From positions 18,209,964 to 18,273,963 of the forward strand of contig JAYGXS010000004.1 of the NCBI GenBank assembly GCA_036362985.1: 64,000 nucleotides of DNA. The letters run 5' to 3'. Made by a program: the position numbers and the translations under genes. Positions within the stretch are counted from its first letter, which is position 1. Every line of letters starts with the position of its first letter. The notes beneath the pieces were generated by a model that saw nothing but the letters and a program-made list of their open reading frames with translations, did not search any database and was not told where the DNA came from. This DNA comes from Ligula intestinalis. Its lineage: Eukaryota; Platyhelminthes; Cestoda; Diphyllobothriidea; Diphyllobothriidae. This document shows positions 53,136 to 63,235 of the stretch, piece by piece.

Positions 53136-55250
53136 ATGTATCAAAAAAGATACCCGGTTATAATATTATGTCAGATTAGGTCAAGACACAGCTGGCCGAT
53201 TGCTGGAAAGGGCCCGACGAGGCAGACTTCATGACAGAACTTGACCCTGGACCACTAGCGTTGGTGTTCAGTGACACCCTTTGCAACTGTGTGTTCCAGT
53301 GTTGTGGGCAACTGCTCCCGTGAAACTGTGAATTCTGTTTTTTTGCGTGCAATGGGGACTTTATCGACAAGTAGAGGGGCGACTAAAATGACCATTGAGT
53401 AGCCTTTTTCGCCGACAAGAGGCAGCCACGCTCCTACCCGAGGTATGAATCTGCGTCCACTCGGTCGCTTGGTCTTTTAAGGTAACTTCTCTGTGACTTG
53501 GTCCACGTCTAGGACGTCCTGTCGGATGCAGTTATGTTAAGGTTATGTCAGACTGAAAAACGTCCAACAATGTGGACTGTATAGTAGAACCTGTCAGCAC
53601 GCATATTTATCAGTTACTGTATCTAGCCGAAAGTCTCCAATAAACCTTCTGTCATGCCAACCTTCAACGCTACACGCTATTTATTAGTAAAATGATGAAC
53701 AAGAGCCTTAAGCCAATCCGGTTGTACTTGTCGCCTGGGTGTGACATAGATTCGTGGTTATTAGTGTCTCCAGCAAGATAAGATTTTTATTATCTTTAAC
53801 CGATTTAAAATATAGAAAAATGCGTTAGTAAATTTGTCTGTGTATTGCCCATAACAGGAGGCTGTTGCATTTGCCGAGTCTGTGTCTACGCGGCGCTCCA
53901 TTTGAGGCGAGGTAATCTGTGTTTGCGCGAGTATTGCAGTTAGGGTTCAATCAATTTATCGACCTGCTGCGCAGCTGCGGGGAGGAGGGTGAACAGATCC
54001 AGTGTTAAGACCCGATCCTGGTACTCCTAATTAACATGAACACCGAACCAAATTCGTTAATTCGTGCAGTATAAGGGCTTGATGAGACGCAATCATTTTT
54101 CTGCGGACAGTGAATGCATGTAAATGCGAAATGTTACTTCTTTTTCTGTTTCAGTATCTTAACTTCGCTATTTGGGACTCAGGGGCTATTAAAACACGCT
54201 CTTCAAATGCAGTTTCTACCGACTTTTGTTCTATAGTCCGGCAAAGCAGTGCTCTAAGCTCAATCTTCCGACAATTTGAGGCCATCGTCTTGCATCCGAT
54301 ATTTGACTATTGCTGATTGATATCCAGCCTTCGAGTTCACGCCAATTATAGGCATAGGAATATCACGATTTTCCGTCAGAGCGAGGCAGCCGGACTGCAC
54401 TGACGTCTGTCAGCATTGAGTTTTTTAGACGAAGTAGCTCTCATGATGGAGATCAGGCTTTCCTGCTGCTCACTTGGTCTGTGAGCTGTACTTGCTTCCT
54501 GTTTCATGACCTTTCAAGGCTACAAAAACTTGCAATGCCCTTGCCAGCTGTCATTCGAAGGTCGCCACCCGAGGGCATAATTCGCTCATCCCCCAGGATC
54601 GAGATCGTTGTAACTGCATTAACATATGGTGCGTCCTATGTGTGGCACCCGTCGTCGGGCTGTTTAGATTCGCCAGCTACTGCACCAACGTCCATCTCCG
54701 ACGGTCACCTTGATCTCGAGTAGTTATTAAAGGTGGGGAATGTAGTAGAGGCTACGCGTCACTCTAAACAAACGCACCTACAAGTTACCACTGTATCCTC
54801 ATAGGAACCCTGTTGAGCCGCGTTGCTGGCTACATCTGATTTTTTCGACAGTGTGCTGCTTCCCGTCCTACCACTTGATTTTAGCGATGCTTCCTCATTT
54901 GTTTTGAGCATTCGAACAAGTATAGCATGCTGCCTGTTTAGGTCGGTCATATTATGAGATTTTAACTTTAAAGTAATTCGTATATCTTTCCGTTGTTGGG
55001 TCGGAGTATGTAGGCCTGACTGCATCGTAGGTAAGCTAGAACTGTCGGGTTATATTTGTTTTGTTTTGTCGATCGCCTGTGGGGACTTGAAAAAAGAGTT
55101 CTAGGGTAAGCCAAATGTCCGCGTTTTATCCTATGGTCTGTTCTAGTGGTCGATTGTCCCTCTCAAGCGGCCTACAGTAATCCATAACATAGGAAATATA
55201 GCATGAGCCCTCATTGCACGAGCTTTAGCCTCAGTAGCCAACTGACCTTG
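53136..55250. other. No recognisable gene
   Basis: Only short frames; no repeat family identified with confidence. Confidence 0.4.
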
Positions 55251-55254
55251 TATT

Positions 55255-55400
55255 AGAATAGATATAAGGTTATTACTGACAAGGATAAGCCTGACTACAA
55301 CAGCCATTTCTGGCTTATTAATTGTCATCAGCCAACCATACGGGTGTCTATATCAGGGCCACTGTGCGGCTGCTGGTGGAGTGAGCTCCTGTGCGCAACG
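55255..55400 (-). repeat. SINE fragment
   Basis: Contains GACAAGGATAAGCCTGACTA, CATTTCTGGCTTATTAATTG and TCATCAGCCAACCATACGGG, the body of the 17795-type SINE without its tRNA head. Confidence 0.55.
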
Positions 55401-55605
55401 GAACGATCGGTGAGCACCCCTCTGTCATTGTGTTAGCGTCTTAGGCCTCGCTAACCTAGAGTTTGATTATACGTATTAGACAACGAAGAGGATAAGGAAA
55501 ACAGATCCCACATGGTCCTTCCAGTTCCCCTATCCTAACTGATGTGCCTGCGTTGCTTTACTTTGCTCTGCTCCGCTCTTGACGCAACATGTTTTAATCG
55601 CCCCG

Positions 55606-55645
55606 CCCCCCCCCCCCCCCCCCCCCCCCCCCATCTCTACTACAG
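55606..55645 (+). promoter_or_regulatory. Poly-C tract and splice acceptor before AIP exon 1
   Basis: Twenty-seven C residues (55606-55632) are followed by ATCTCTACTACAG. This is a usable pyrimidine tract plus AG acceptor only 7 bases before the start ATG at 55653. It could join a 5' non-coding exon or receive a spliced leader, since trans-splicing is known in flatworms. No upstream exon was identified. Confidence 0.5.
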
Positions 55646-55652
55646 CGACACG

Positions 55653-56141
55653 ATGACCTCTCGCACCGCCCCCAAGACCACCTCCCCGGACAGTGAAAGC
55701 TCTAACACTGAGGAGAGCTCCACTGCAAGTGCCAAAGACTGTCACCACGACGGAAGCGGCGGCGGCGGCAGCCACTGCAAATCCGAGGCGCAGAAAGAGG
55801 AGACCATTAAGCTGGCGGAGCGCATGGCTGAGGCGCTGGCCCGAGCCCGGGCCCATCCGACGGCGGCCAACGCGGCCAGGAAGAAGGCGCCCACCTCTGC
55901 GCTGGCCTATCTCATGCAGAACAATATCATGAAACGCACTCTGCACACCGGTGGCGGCAGCCAGGCGCCACTGCCGGAGGAGTGCCGGGCGCCGGGTGGC
56001 GGCATCGCCTATCCACCCGAGACCAAGTTCATCTTTGACTACCGTATTCGTGACCCCAACGACCCCGAGGTCTTCCTGGATGACACTAAGAAGTACGGCA
56101 AGCGAATGGAGCTTTACTCGGGCAAGGATTTTCAAATAGAG
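55653..56141 (+). CDS. AIP: AIP-like protein, exon 1 (N-terminal extension and start of FKBP-like domain)
   Basis: Encodes 163 residues. Residues 1-90 are an unusual extension: Ser/Thr/Glu-rich, then a Gly/His/Cys patch (HHDGSGGGGSHC), then an Ala/Arg-rich helix. From about residue 90 the text aligns with the AIP family N-terminus: NNIMKRTLHTGGG, TKFIFDYRIRD, FLDDTKKYGKRMEL and YSGKDFQIE, the first strands of the FKBP-like domain. The exon ends in phase 0 at GAG before the donor GTGGGT. ATG 55653 is preferred over an upstream in-frame ATG at 55542 because that would translate the poly-C tract. AIP proteins are cytosolic co-chaperones that bind HSP90 through C-terminal TPRs, which lie outside this window; the FKBP-like domain of known AIPs lacks isomerase activity. 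Confidence 0.85.
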
Positions 56142-56239
56142 GTGGGTGCTTGTTGTTTGTAATTTCTTCCCTCCTTTCTGTACGGGGCAGGGCAGGAAAT
56201 GCTTCCCGATTTCGTATAAACTGGAACAGACGCATCTCA

Positions 56240-56830
56240 ATAAATTTTAATTTGAAGAAAATGTTCTTTGGCATTAAAAGTAACTTCAATGAGTGAATTT
56301 TCAGGTTTGGCGCCCCAATTCGTCTTTGGACTAACAGGAAAAGTGCAATTAGCAACTAAATTTTCAAAAATGCCGAAAAAATCAATAGTTATATGGGCTG
56401 AGACGTGATAATTAGGTGTGGCCTCAGTTAGTCTCTGTCGTGCGGCGTCTGTCTCTTCCATTCTTCTTTGACACGCATTGTCGGAGTTTGTCCCTCCAAA
56501 AGTGGCCGAGAATTCCTCGCAGCCATGCACTCCGACGATTTATGCATCAACCGGCACGTAAAGTTGGTTGGTATTTATAAGCACGTCAAATAAAGATGGA
56601 AAAGACAGGCCGCACGACAGAGACTAACTGAGGCCACACCTACCAATCACTTCTCACCCCATATGACTATTGATTTTTCGGCAGGTTTGAAATCTTATTT
56701 GTTCACTGCAATTTTCCTGTTAATCCGAATACGAGTTGGGGCGCCAAACTCAAAAATTGACCCATTAGGGTTACTTTTTATCACAAAGAATATCTTCCAA
56801 CTTCTCGATTTGTAGCGCTGTTGAGTGCAT
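56240..56830. mobile_element. Inverted-repeat element in AIP intron 1
   Basis: The left arm (about 56280-56460) and right arm (about 56598-56800) are inverted copies with about 85 percent agreement by eye. Shared words (left / inverse of right): CAATAGTTATATGGG / CAATAGTCATATGGG, GGTGTGGCCTCAGTTAGTCTC, TCTGTCGTGCGGC. About 140 bp separate them. It is non-coding and forms a large potential hairpin in the pre-mRNA. Confidence 0.7.
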
Positions 56831-57319
56831 ATGGGCGAAGCTGTGCGTTTCCGGGTTCATAGGGAAAAACAGCAGCGAAGTGTTATTTCGCGAAACATAT
56901 ACGGAAATTCCTAAATTGGTTTTAAATTGCGGTCTCATACAAGATATTTCAGTCACGTCCATATGCTGGCTTTTAAAATAAGCTTTATTCCAGTCAACTT
57001 CAAGCAATAAATTCTCTAAAGTGTGACTACTTACATAGTATGCATTCGTTGCAGTCACTGCCAGTACCCTCGTAAATCAAAATAGAATAAAAACGCAAAC
57101 ATTTGAAAAACGTTTATAGAAAAACCCATACAAAAATATTCTTCCTTGCACTCATTTGGTAGCAAATTACAAATTTTTGTTCGCCTTTTGTATTTGAAAA
57201 ATTGAATTTTTGAGTGTTTTAAAAACTTTTTTTGATTTTTCAAACGAGTTTATCCGGCCAATTGTTAAACCTGCGGTTAGGGTTTCTATTATAACCCAGT
57301 ATTTTGAACCCGACTAACG

Positions 57320-57720
57320 GGCAGAAGAAGGCAACAGAGTGGTTTTGATAGGCAATGGCTGTATTCAACAGTACATAAAGACTGTGCGGCGTGCGGGGTC
57401 TGTGGAGTCGTCCTTTAGCTTGTCCACTCCGGCAGATTTATGTGGCTCCGGTCTTTCCAGAATATTCCTAGGGTATAGTATGCAAGCAGGCATTCTATAC
57501 TCAGCTCGACTACGACCACTCCATCCGCTATGTAGGTGGTCGTCTGGTTTGCTCGACGCATGGCGCGGGCGGCATGCTTGTGGGTGTGACGCACCGGGGG
57601 AGCCTGGACTGCGGGCATGACACAATTTGTCTGTCCTTTTCGGCGACTGCCGTGAGTGCATAGAGGATCCCGCCTCCGTGACGGTCTCCAAACGACAAAC
57701 TTTATATTTTCTGTGTAAGG
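57320..57720. other. GC-rich patch of unknown origin
   Basis: Composition shifts sharply from the AT-rich flanks. Both strands have frames of about 90-127 codons, which is typical of GC-rich non-coding sequence. Possibly a transposon end; not recognised. Confidence 0.3.
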
Positions 57721-59592
57721 AAAACCCTACATTTATTAACGCTATCAAGAAGACTTAGTATAGGGCTTTTGCGGTAAATATAGACCGCGTAGTATATATT
57801 ACAAGCAGTATTAGTAAAAGGGAAAAGACAAGATTGGGGTCGCGTTATCTGATTGCGAGGACCCATTTGTGATATTCCGGAGGTCGCTTAGTGAGCTGTT
57901 TGTCGTTTTTTGGAACTGGTCTTGTGGGGTTCGAGCTTCAAGTAACTATGGATCCGTCTTTAGTGTCAGTTGAGCAAATTTGGCAAAACAGGAAATAGTC
58001 TTGGACGTATCCAACTACTCCTTACTTACAAAGATCAACCTCAAACCGTTGTTTGCTGTAAACCGCATGAATATTCTCACGGATAGGCGATAGCTGTAGT
58101 CAACAAATCTTGTAGATGTTCTGGATTTCTTTGTTGCTAGAATATGATTGTAGGGATGCTTGAAGCTTGCAGTAATTTTTCACTCGAAAGAAAACTTTGC
58201 CAACTGTTAACTTCTGTACTGAAGTCTATAATAATTTTCTCGAGTCCAGTGGGTACTTGGGTAATCGATTAGAAAGCAACAGACTCCTGGGCGAAAAACT
58301 TGATATAGTTCAAAATCTCGACAACCGGCAAATTTATTAGTGGCTAAACCATTTGATATGTGGGGTTCACACGTTCATCTGATAGAAGAATATTGATTGC
58401 TTCACGACAGCTTGACCTTCGATTTCGATGAGGTCCGCTGTTTTCTCAGCGGCAGGGTAATGCAGGGACTTTTGTTTGTACGAACTCGGTTTCGTCTCTG
58501 TGGCAGACTGCCACACTGCCTATCCCACCTTCGTTGTCCAAGGCCCCAAGGTTATGCGTCGTCACAAAAAACTGTTTCAATGCTTTCTTTCACGGGCACC
58601 CCCGCCCCCGAGGCTTGACCTCGCAGCTGCTTCTGGCTCACCAATAACAGTTGCGTCAGCGTCTTCTGTTCTTCGGCGTGCCGGCGGACCAGACAGTTGA
58701 CCTCAGCTTATTTAGTCACGCACTCACGTGCGCACACACTCGCGTATACATGTTCGTCCAAATAAGCACGCCTGCCTAAGTTCCACTTGACTAAGCCACC
58801 CCTCGGCCGATGCAGCACAAACCTTTGCGGGCAACATCCCCTCGAGCGATTGCAACACCCCGATAACAGAACACTTGAAGTCACTTCACAGTCATGTAGA
58901 AGCAACTGTCATCACCCCACACAACACACAGCCGATACTCTCAGGCCTGGCTGGATGCAGTTAACACTAACCAATGGCCACTGCCATCTGAGACAGCAAA
59001 TGGGAGTTCTGTATACAATAAACTCCTCATTCTGGTGACTCTTGCCTTTTACCTTCTACCTGGGGACCTCGACCTGATGATTGTAGTGATCTGAGTACAA
59101 CCACGACTTAGACCTCTACGTCTTTCTTCACTCGGTTTTTCGTGTCAGGGCTATTACTTTTGTGACTACTAATAGGGAACGTTTTTTTCATTTAGACTTA
59201 AGTTGTATCTGGGGTAAGATTTGTCGTGGTAGGATATTTTGACGTAGCAATACGTGATAACGGCCAACGACAGTTTGTTTTGACCTGATTTGTCTCCCTC
59301 ATCTTAGTTCCTTTAAAGTATATCTTTCGTATTATATATTCCTTCACATTAGATGTGACGAAAACAGAACGTTGGCCAGACAACGAGTATCTGTTAAGTT
59401 ATTGAGAGAGAGAGAGAGATTAACTGTGAGGTGTTCCAATTATTGTCGTCTCTGTAGGTTGGCGTTCCCAGCCAATACCCGTCAGTTGTACAAAACTTCT
59501 CCTGGTGTTTACTTTTTTCAGTAACTGTCTTTTTACCCTTCTCTCGAGACCATGTTTTCTCAATTAATCTTATCCCTTCCATTTGCCCGCAG

Positions 59593-59858
59593 TTTTGGGA
59601 GCAATGTCTGGGCACCATGTTGATAGGTGAGGTAGCCTCCTTCATGGTCCCTCCGCGTTGTCTGCTCTCCTTCCCCGCGGTGAACAAGAAGTTGCGGGAC
59701 TATATGCTGGACAAGGGTGCTCCTGGCAGCGCAGGTGGACCCCCAAAGCACACCTGTGGTTTCATGAGCCTGCGTGAACAGGGCGGTCTCGGATATCCCG
59801 ATTTGGACGACCTGATGACCAATCCCAAGACTCTGGAATTTATTTTTGAACTCATTTC
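59593..59858 (+). CDS. AIP: AIP-like protein, exon 2 (rest of FKBP-like domain)
   Basis: Encodes 88 full codons plus two bases (phase 2) before the donor GTAAGT. It begins FWEQCLGTMLIGEVASFMVP, which continues directly from exon 1 (family: VWE..V.TM..GE.A.F). It ends with KHTCGFMSLREQGGLGYPDL and NPKTLEFIFELI, the AIP hallmark HxCG..., LG..DLD.L...P..L.F..EL. An inserted loop GAPGSAGGPP lies before the HTCG motif. The next exon should open the TPR region and was not found before the window end, so the intron is over 4 kb or the exon is too short to see. Confidence 0.87.
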
Positions 59859-59860
59859 GT

Positions 59861-60139
59861 AAGTCTGATGCCTAAGCTGCCTATAATGTTTGGAGGGGGT
59901 CTATGCAACCTGGGAGAGGGGAGAAAAGAGTTTCGATTCGATAGGTCTATAGATCTAGAACCTTTGGCGAACTAGGGCGCGAATCTTCCTCCTACGGATA
60001 GAGACGTTTTAATTATCTGACTTTCATACAGAGCATGCTCGGGGGTGTTCCAAAATTACGAACATGTACCGTAGAATGCACGCTATTAGTAATTTTTTTC
60101 TGGTCTGTTACAGTCTTTATCTGGGAACGAAACAATGAG
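59861..60139 (+). other. Start of AIP intron 2
   Basis: Begins at the GTAAGT donor. No exon candidate with TPR-like residues was found from here to the window end. Confidence 0.6.
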
Positions 60140-60510
60140 GTTCCGGGGATGGATACTGTCGAGGTGTAGATGTCGAGATGTCACCGTCTAAGTTCGTCTT
60201 GTGTGAGCCCTCAAGGAAGAACACGACAAGAAGTGAGCGAAAGCAGAAGTCTTTGAATGTAATAGATACAACATATTTCCAGCAACAAACGCGTGTAACT
60301 ATGTCCATCGAGCAAGTTAGCTTCTCCTCTGACTTTGCTACCGGCACGATTGGCTGGTGACTCGACGACTGACTGTAGCTTGAAGTTCAAATTATCTATT
60401 GATTGATTGACTGCAAGTCTGTGTTTGCCTCGTGTAGGCCGATCGATAGCGGCTAGCGCTTGCAAGCTAACTGCTTGCTACGGCTTTTCGTTAGGTCCGT
60501 CCTAACAGAT
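60140..60510 (+). repeat. Family R4, copy 4
   Basis: GAGATGTCACCGTCTAAG, GAACACGACAAGAAG, AATAGATACAACATATTT, GTAGCTTGAAGTTCAAATTA, TGTAGGCCGATCGATAGC and a CCTAACAG end. Same orientation as the next copy. Confidence 0.75.
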
Positions 60511-60609
60511 ACGGTTGTATTCAGTCACTGATTGCACTCTTTCCGCATTATACAACTGACCGGTCTGAACTGTGGCTGGAGCCTAGGAATGGGGAATCGA
60601 CAGTAAGGT

Positions 60610-60830
60610 CAATGTCTCAGCGCACTTTCCTCACTATAAAAAGTTGATGCGCTTGATGCTATCTCACGATGCGCTAAAAACCGTGACTTGGAAGGTCCCC
60701 AAGTGATAGGATAACTCAGACCTCGCAATCAGCCCAGTGTGTGTTTGAGTGGAGTGGCTGACTGGCAGACTGCGAGTCAACCTGCAACGACTCCTTCTTA
60801 ATGTGGTCATCATGGCAACTTCAGGATCCG
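60610..60830 (+). repeat. Family S fragment
   Basis: CCTCACTATAAAAAG, GATGCGCTAAAAACCGTGAC, CAGTGTGTGTTTGAGTGG and CTCCTTCTTAATGTGG in the inverse orientation. It lies between two R4 copies. Confidence 0.6.
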
Positions 60831-60844
60831 GGCTAGTGTTGTTG

Positions 60845-61185
60845 TTGTAACGGATGCCCAGGCCGAGATGTCACCGCCTAATTGCCTCCTGTGTGAACCT
60901 CCAACGAAGAATACGACAAGAAAAAGGCGAGAGCAGAAGTCTTTGAGTGTAATAGGTACAACATATTTAGGACACAAAACGCGTGTAACACGATGTCCAT
61001 CGAGCCAATCAACTTCTGTTGGTAGTGACTCAACGACCGAATGTAGCTTGAACTTTAAGTTATTGATTGATCATCTGGCACGATGCGTTCCCTCGCGTGT
61101 AGACCGATCGATCGCCCACCGTGAGCGCGGCTGCCGCTGCCTATACGCTAGTCGTTTTGTCCCTCCTAACAGTTGCGGCCCGCTC
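60845..61185 (+). repeat. Family R4, copy 5
   Basis: Begins GTTGTAACGGATGCCCAGGC and runs CCGAGATGTCACCGCCTAA, ATACGACAAGAAAAAG, AATAGGTACAACATATTTA, GTAGCTTGAACTTTAAGTTA, TGTAGACCGATCGATCGCC to CCTAACAG. This is the most complete copy and defines both ends of the family. Confidence 0.75.
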
Positions 61186-61189
61186 AGGA

Positions 61190-61790
61190 GTGGCTCCGGT
61201 CGCGCCAGCCACCTGCACTTTCGTCCGCCTGCACTTTTCTTGAATTGGTCATGACAAGGGCCCTGGCAGGATAGGGGCAGGGAGACTGCGATAGATACAG
61301 GGCAAGTCTACTTGTTCTATAACCTAATTCACGCTCAAGTCACCATCACTGTGCCGCCCTACTGTAGGGTACATGGTGGACCTCGTCGGCTTAATCAAAG
61401 ATCGAACTGTCATCATATGATCGGCACTGTTCACCTTAACAAAGTACTTGCGAACTCTACACATTAACCACCTACCAAAGGACTTACCAGCCACCTCTGC
61501 CTGAGATATTTGTGTGTAGCAGGGCTGTCCACTAGCTGGCTAGTTAGTAGCCCTTGTTGTATCGCGAGCCCCCCGAGTTCGCCTCAATCCTGGCAGCGAG
61601 GAAGAGGAGTCGGAGCCAGGTGGTCGGGAAGGGCTGCTCCGTCACCAAAACACGGAGAGGAGGGGAGATAGATCCACCGTAGGAAGATTGGTGTAGCAGA
61701 CCTTGGCCGCCGTGAGGGCGGGTGGGAACGCGGCAAAGACGCGTCTGCTGTGTTTCCCATTGTCCCCTAGCTGACGCACCCCGCGCTATT
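61190..61790. other. No recognisable gene
   Basis: Contains a short echo of the 38500-39180 tandem unit (GGACAGGGAGT versus GGGCAGGGAGACTGCGATAGA). Nothing else supported. Confidence 0.35.
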
Positions 61791-61794
61791 CATG

Positions 61795-62180
61795 GCGATT
61801 TTGTCGGCGTCTCGGTCGTCGCTCTGTGGGTTCGAACCCCATCGAGGCCACGAACTTTTCATAATTAGGTCAATTGAATTATTCGCATCTGCCAAACCCT
61901 TCCTAATAATTAAGTGAACCTAGTAGTCACTGTGGTGGATACTAGATGATTGCTCAGAAAATCCTGCCTGGGCAGTCAGCTTGCTGTATCCGTAATGGTG
62001 GATTCCACCCATGCAGTAGGCTGGACAGGTAAATCAACCCAAGTGTGATTCAATTAATCCCTTTCCGTGTACCTTCGTAGCTCAATGGTAGCGCGTTGGC
62101 TGTACAAAAGCTGATGTGGGTCCCAGCCCCACCGAGACCACGAAATGTTTCACAATACGGTCAATTGAATCTGAAATAAC
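61795..62180 (+). mobile_element. SINE with tRNA-like modules at both ends
   Basis: The left module ends with the B box GTGGGTTCGAACCCCATCG at 61830. The right module (about 62075-62145) has CGTAGCTCAATGGTAGCGCG and GTGGGTCCCAGCCCCACCG. The ~220-bp body between matches 29625-29845. A CACGAA...TTCA...GGTCAATTGAAT block follows each module, so the unit is arranged head-to-tail. Confidence 0.7.
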
Positions 62181-62184
62181 TGTT

Positions 62185-62555
62185 GATTCCAACAAATTAC
62201 CTGAGTGAATTTTAAACTTATCCTACGGCCTTGTGTGCCGAGATATTTTAGTCACGTAAGGATTTAGATTACAGCCTCATTCCAGCCACCCGTCCAAACT
62301 AAATTCTGTCAGAATTGAATTATTCAGTAGTGTGATTTTCCCCTACTGCATTTTCCATGCCGACCGTGCAAGAGAGCTATTCTTTCTTGTGTACGCAGTG
62401 AGTAGACAATTACGTCCATATTCAAATTCTAAAATTCAGTAAATGGCATCATTCGATTTTGAAATACTTTTTAATCAATGAGTTCTTAAGACTATGAAAT
62501 GTGCATTTGTTAAAGTTTCCTTTAAAGTGCCCAGCGCTGTCTGCAGTGATTGCAA
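62185..62555. other. No recognisable gene
   Basis: AT-rich, short frames only. Confidence 0.4.
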
Positions 62556-62559
62556 AGTC

Positions 62560-62690
62560 TCGATAGAAGCGAATACGCGAGTTCCACAAAGCAGTTCAGA
62601 AGAAGTAGAAAATGCGATCGCTGGAACAAAAAGTTTATTTGCCTGACGTTTCGCATTTTGTCGATAATCCTTAATCATAGGTAACCGTAG
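62560..62690 (-). repeat. Penelope-type terminal repeat, decayed core
   Basis: GCGAATACGCGAGTTCCACA, AGAAGTAGAAAATGCGATCGCTGG, GTTTATTTGCCTGACGTTTCG and TAATCCTTAATCATAGG match 42240-42360 in order. The stem II hairpin is lost here. Confidence 0.7.
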
Positions 62691-63020
62691 AATAGGGCGA
62701 TACATGCACAGCTCAAAGTGATACATGCACAGATCGCGCAGTATTTATGGCTCGTCATGGGCACGCGACCGCAGGCGCACTTTATTTATCACCTCAGGCA
62801 AATAAACTTCTTGTTCCAGAGATCGCATCATCTACTTCTAAATTGCGAAATATTATGAATACTATGACCCTTCTTCCTCATCGCAGCGTGGGGGAATGCG
62901 TGATTTTCCTTATGCAGAATGTATACAGTATGTAGTATCAAGTATAAAGTTTGTAGAGGCCGTAATTTTAGTTTTTTTATTTCCACAGAAATTACTATTT
63001 GTTCGTGGTATGCATTACTC
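62691..63020. other. No gene; second terminal-repeat echo
   Basis: Bases 62795-62845 read CAGGCAAATAAACTTCTTGTTCCAGAGATCGCATC and onward to CTACTTCT, an inverse echo of the preceding terminal repeat that suggests a decayed second arm. Confidence 0.45.
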
Positions 63021-63029
63021 TGTTATAGT

Positions 63030-63235
63030 AGTATTCTGGCAAAGACAGGCACCATAATATAACTATTTCTGGCTTTTTGGCCGTCGTCAACTATGGGTAG
63101 CCAACTCCAGTGTAGCCGCTGAAATTGCTGCCATGCTCGAGTTTCAAACTCGCGTCTCGCCGGTCAAAGACAAACGTCCTAACCAATCGGCCGCGAGTTC
63201 GCTGCCTCGCCGGTCGTTGAGGTCTGCAGGCATAA
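63030..63235 (-). mobile_element. tRNA-derived SINE, minus strand
   Basis: On the minus strand the head has ATTGGTTAGGACGTTTGTC and the B-box-like GAGTTTGAAACTCGAGC. The body has the inverse of TTTCTGGCTTTTTGGCCGTC. Same family as 17795 with a diverged head. Confidence 0.6.

Larger units (their letters stand above)
56142..59592 (+). other. AIP intron 1
   Basis: Bounded by GTGGGT and a pyrimidine-rich TTTGCCCGCAG. It holds an inverted-repeat element (56240-56830), a GC-rich patch (57320-57720) and a repeat shared with 48660-48880 (about 58800-59090). No further exon is expected because exon 1 and exon 2 join in phase 0 and the protein reads through the conserved IE/WE junction. Confidence 0.75.

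Noticed and set aside
55530..56240. 236-codon minus-strand frame opposite AIP exon 1
   Set aside because: It is Gly/Arg-rich, includes the poly-C tract as poly-Gly, and the plus strand has a recognisable domain with splice sites.
57339..57748. Possible coding exon in the GC-rich patch
   Set aside because: Frames on both strands are equally long, have no splice context, and the AIP protein already reads straight from exon 1 to exon 2.
58476..58700. Frame reading VADCHTAYPTFVVQGPKVMR as an extra AIP exon
   Set aside because: It lies inside intron 1, and the phase-0 junction of exons 1 and 2 leaves no place for it; no family match recognised.
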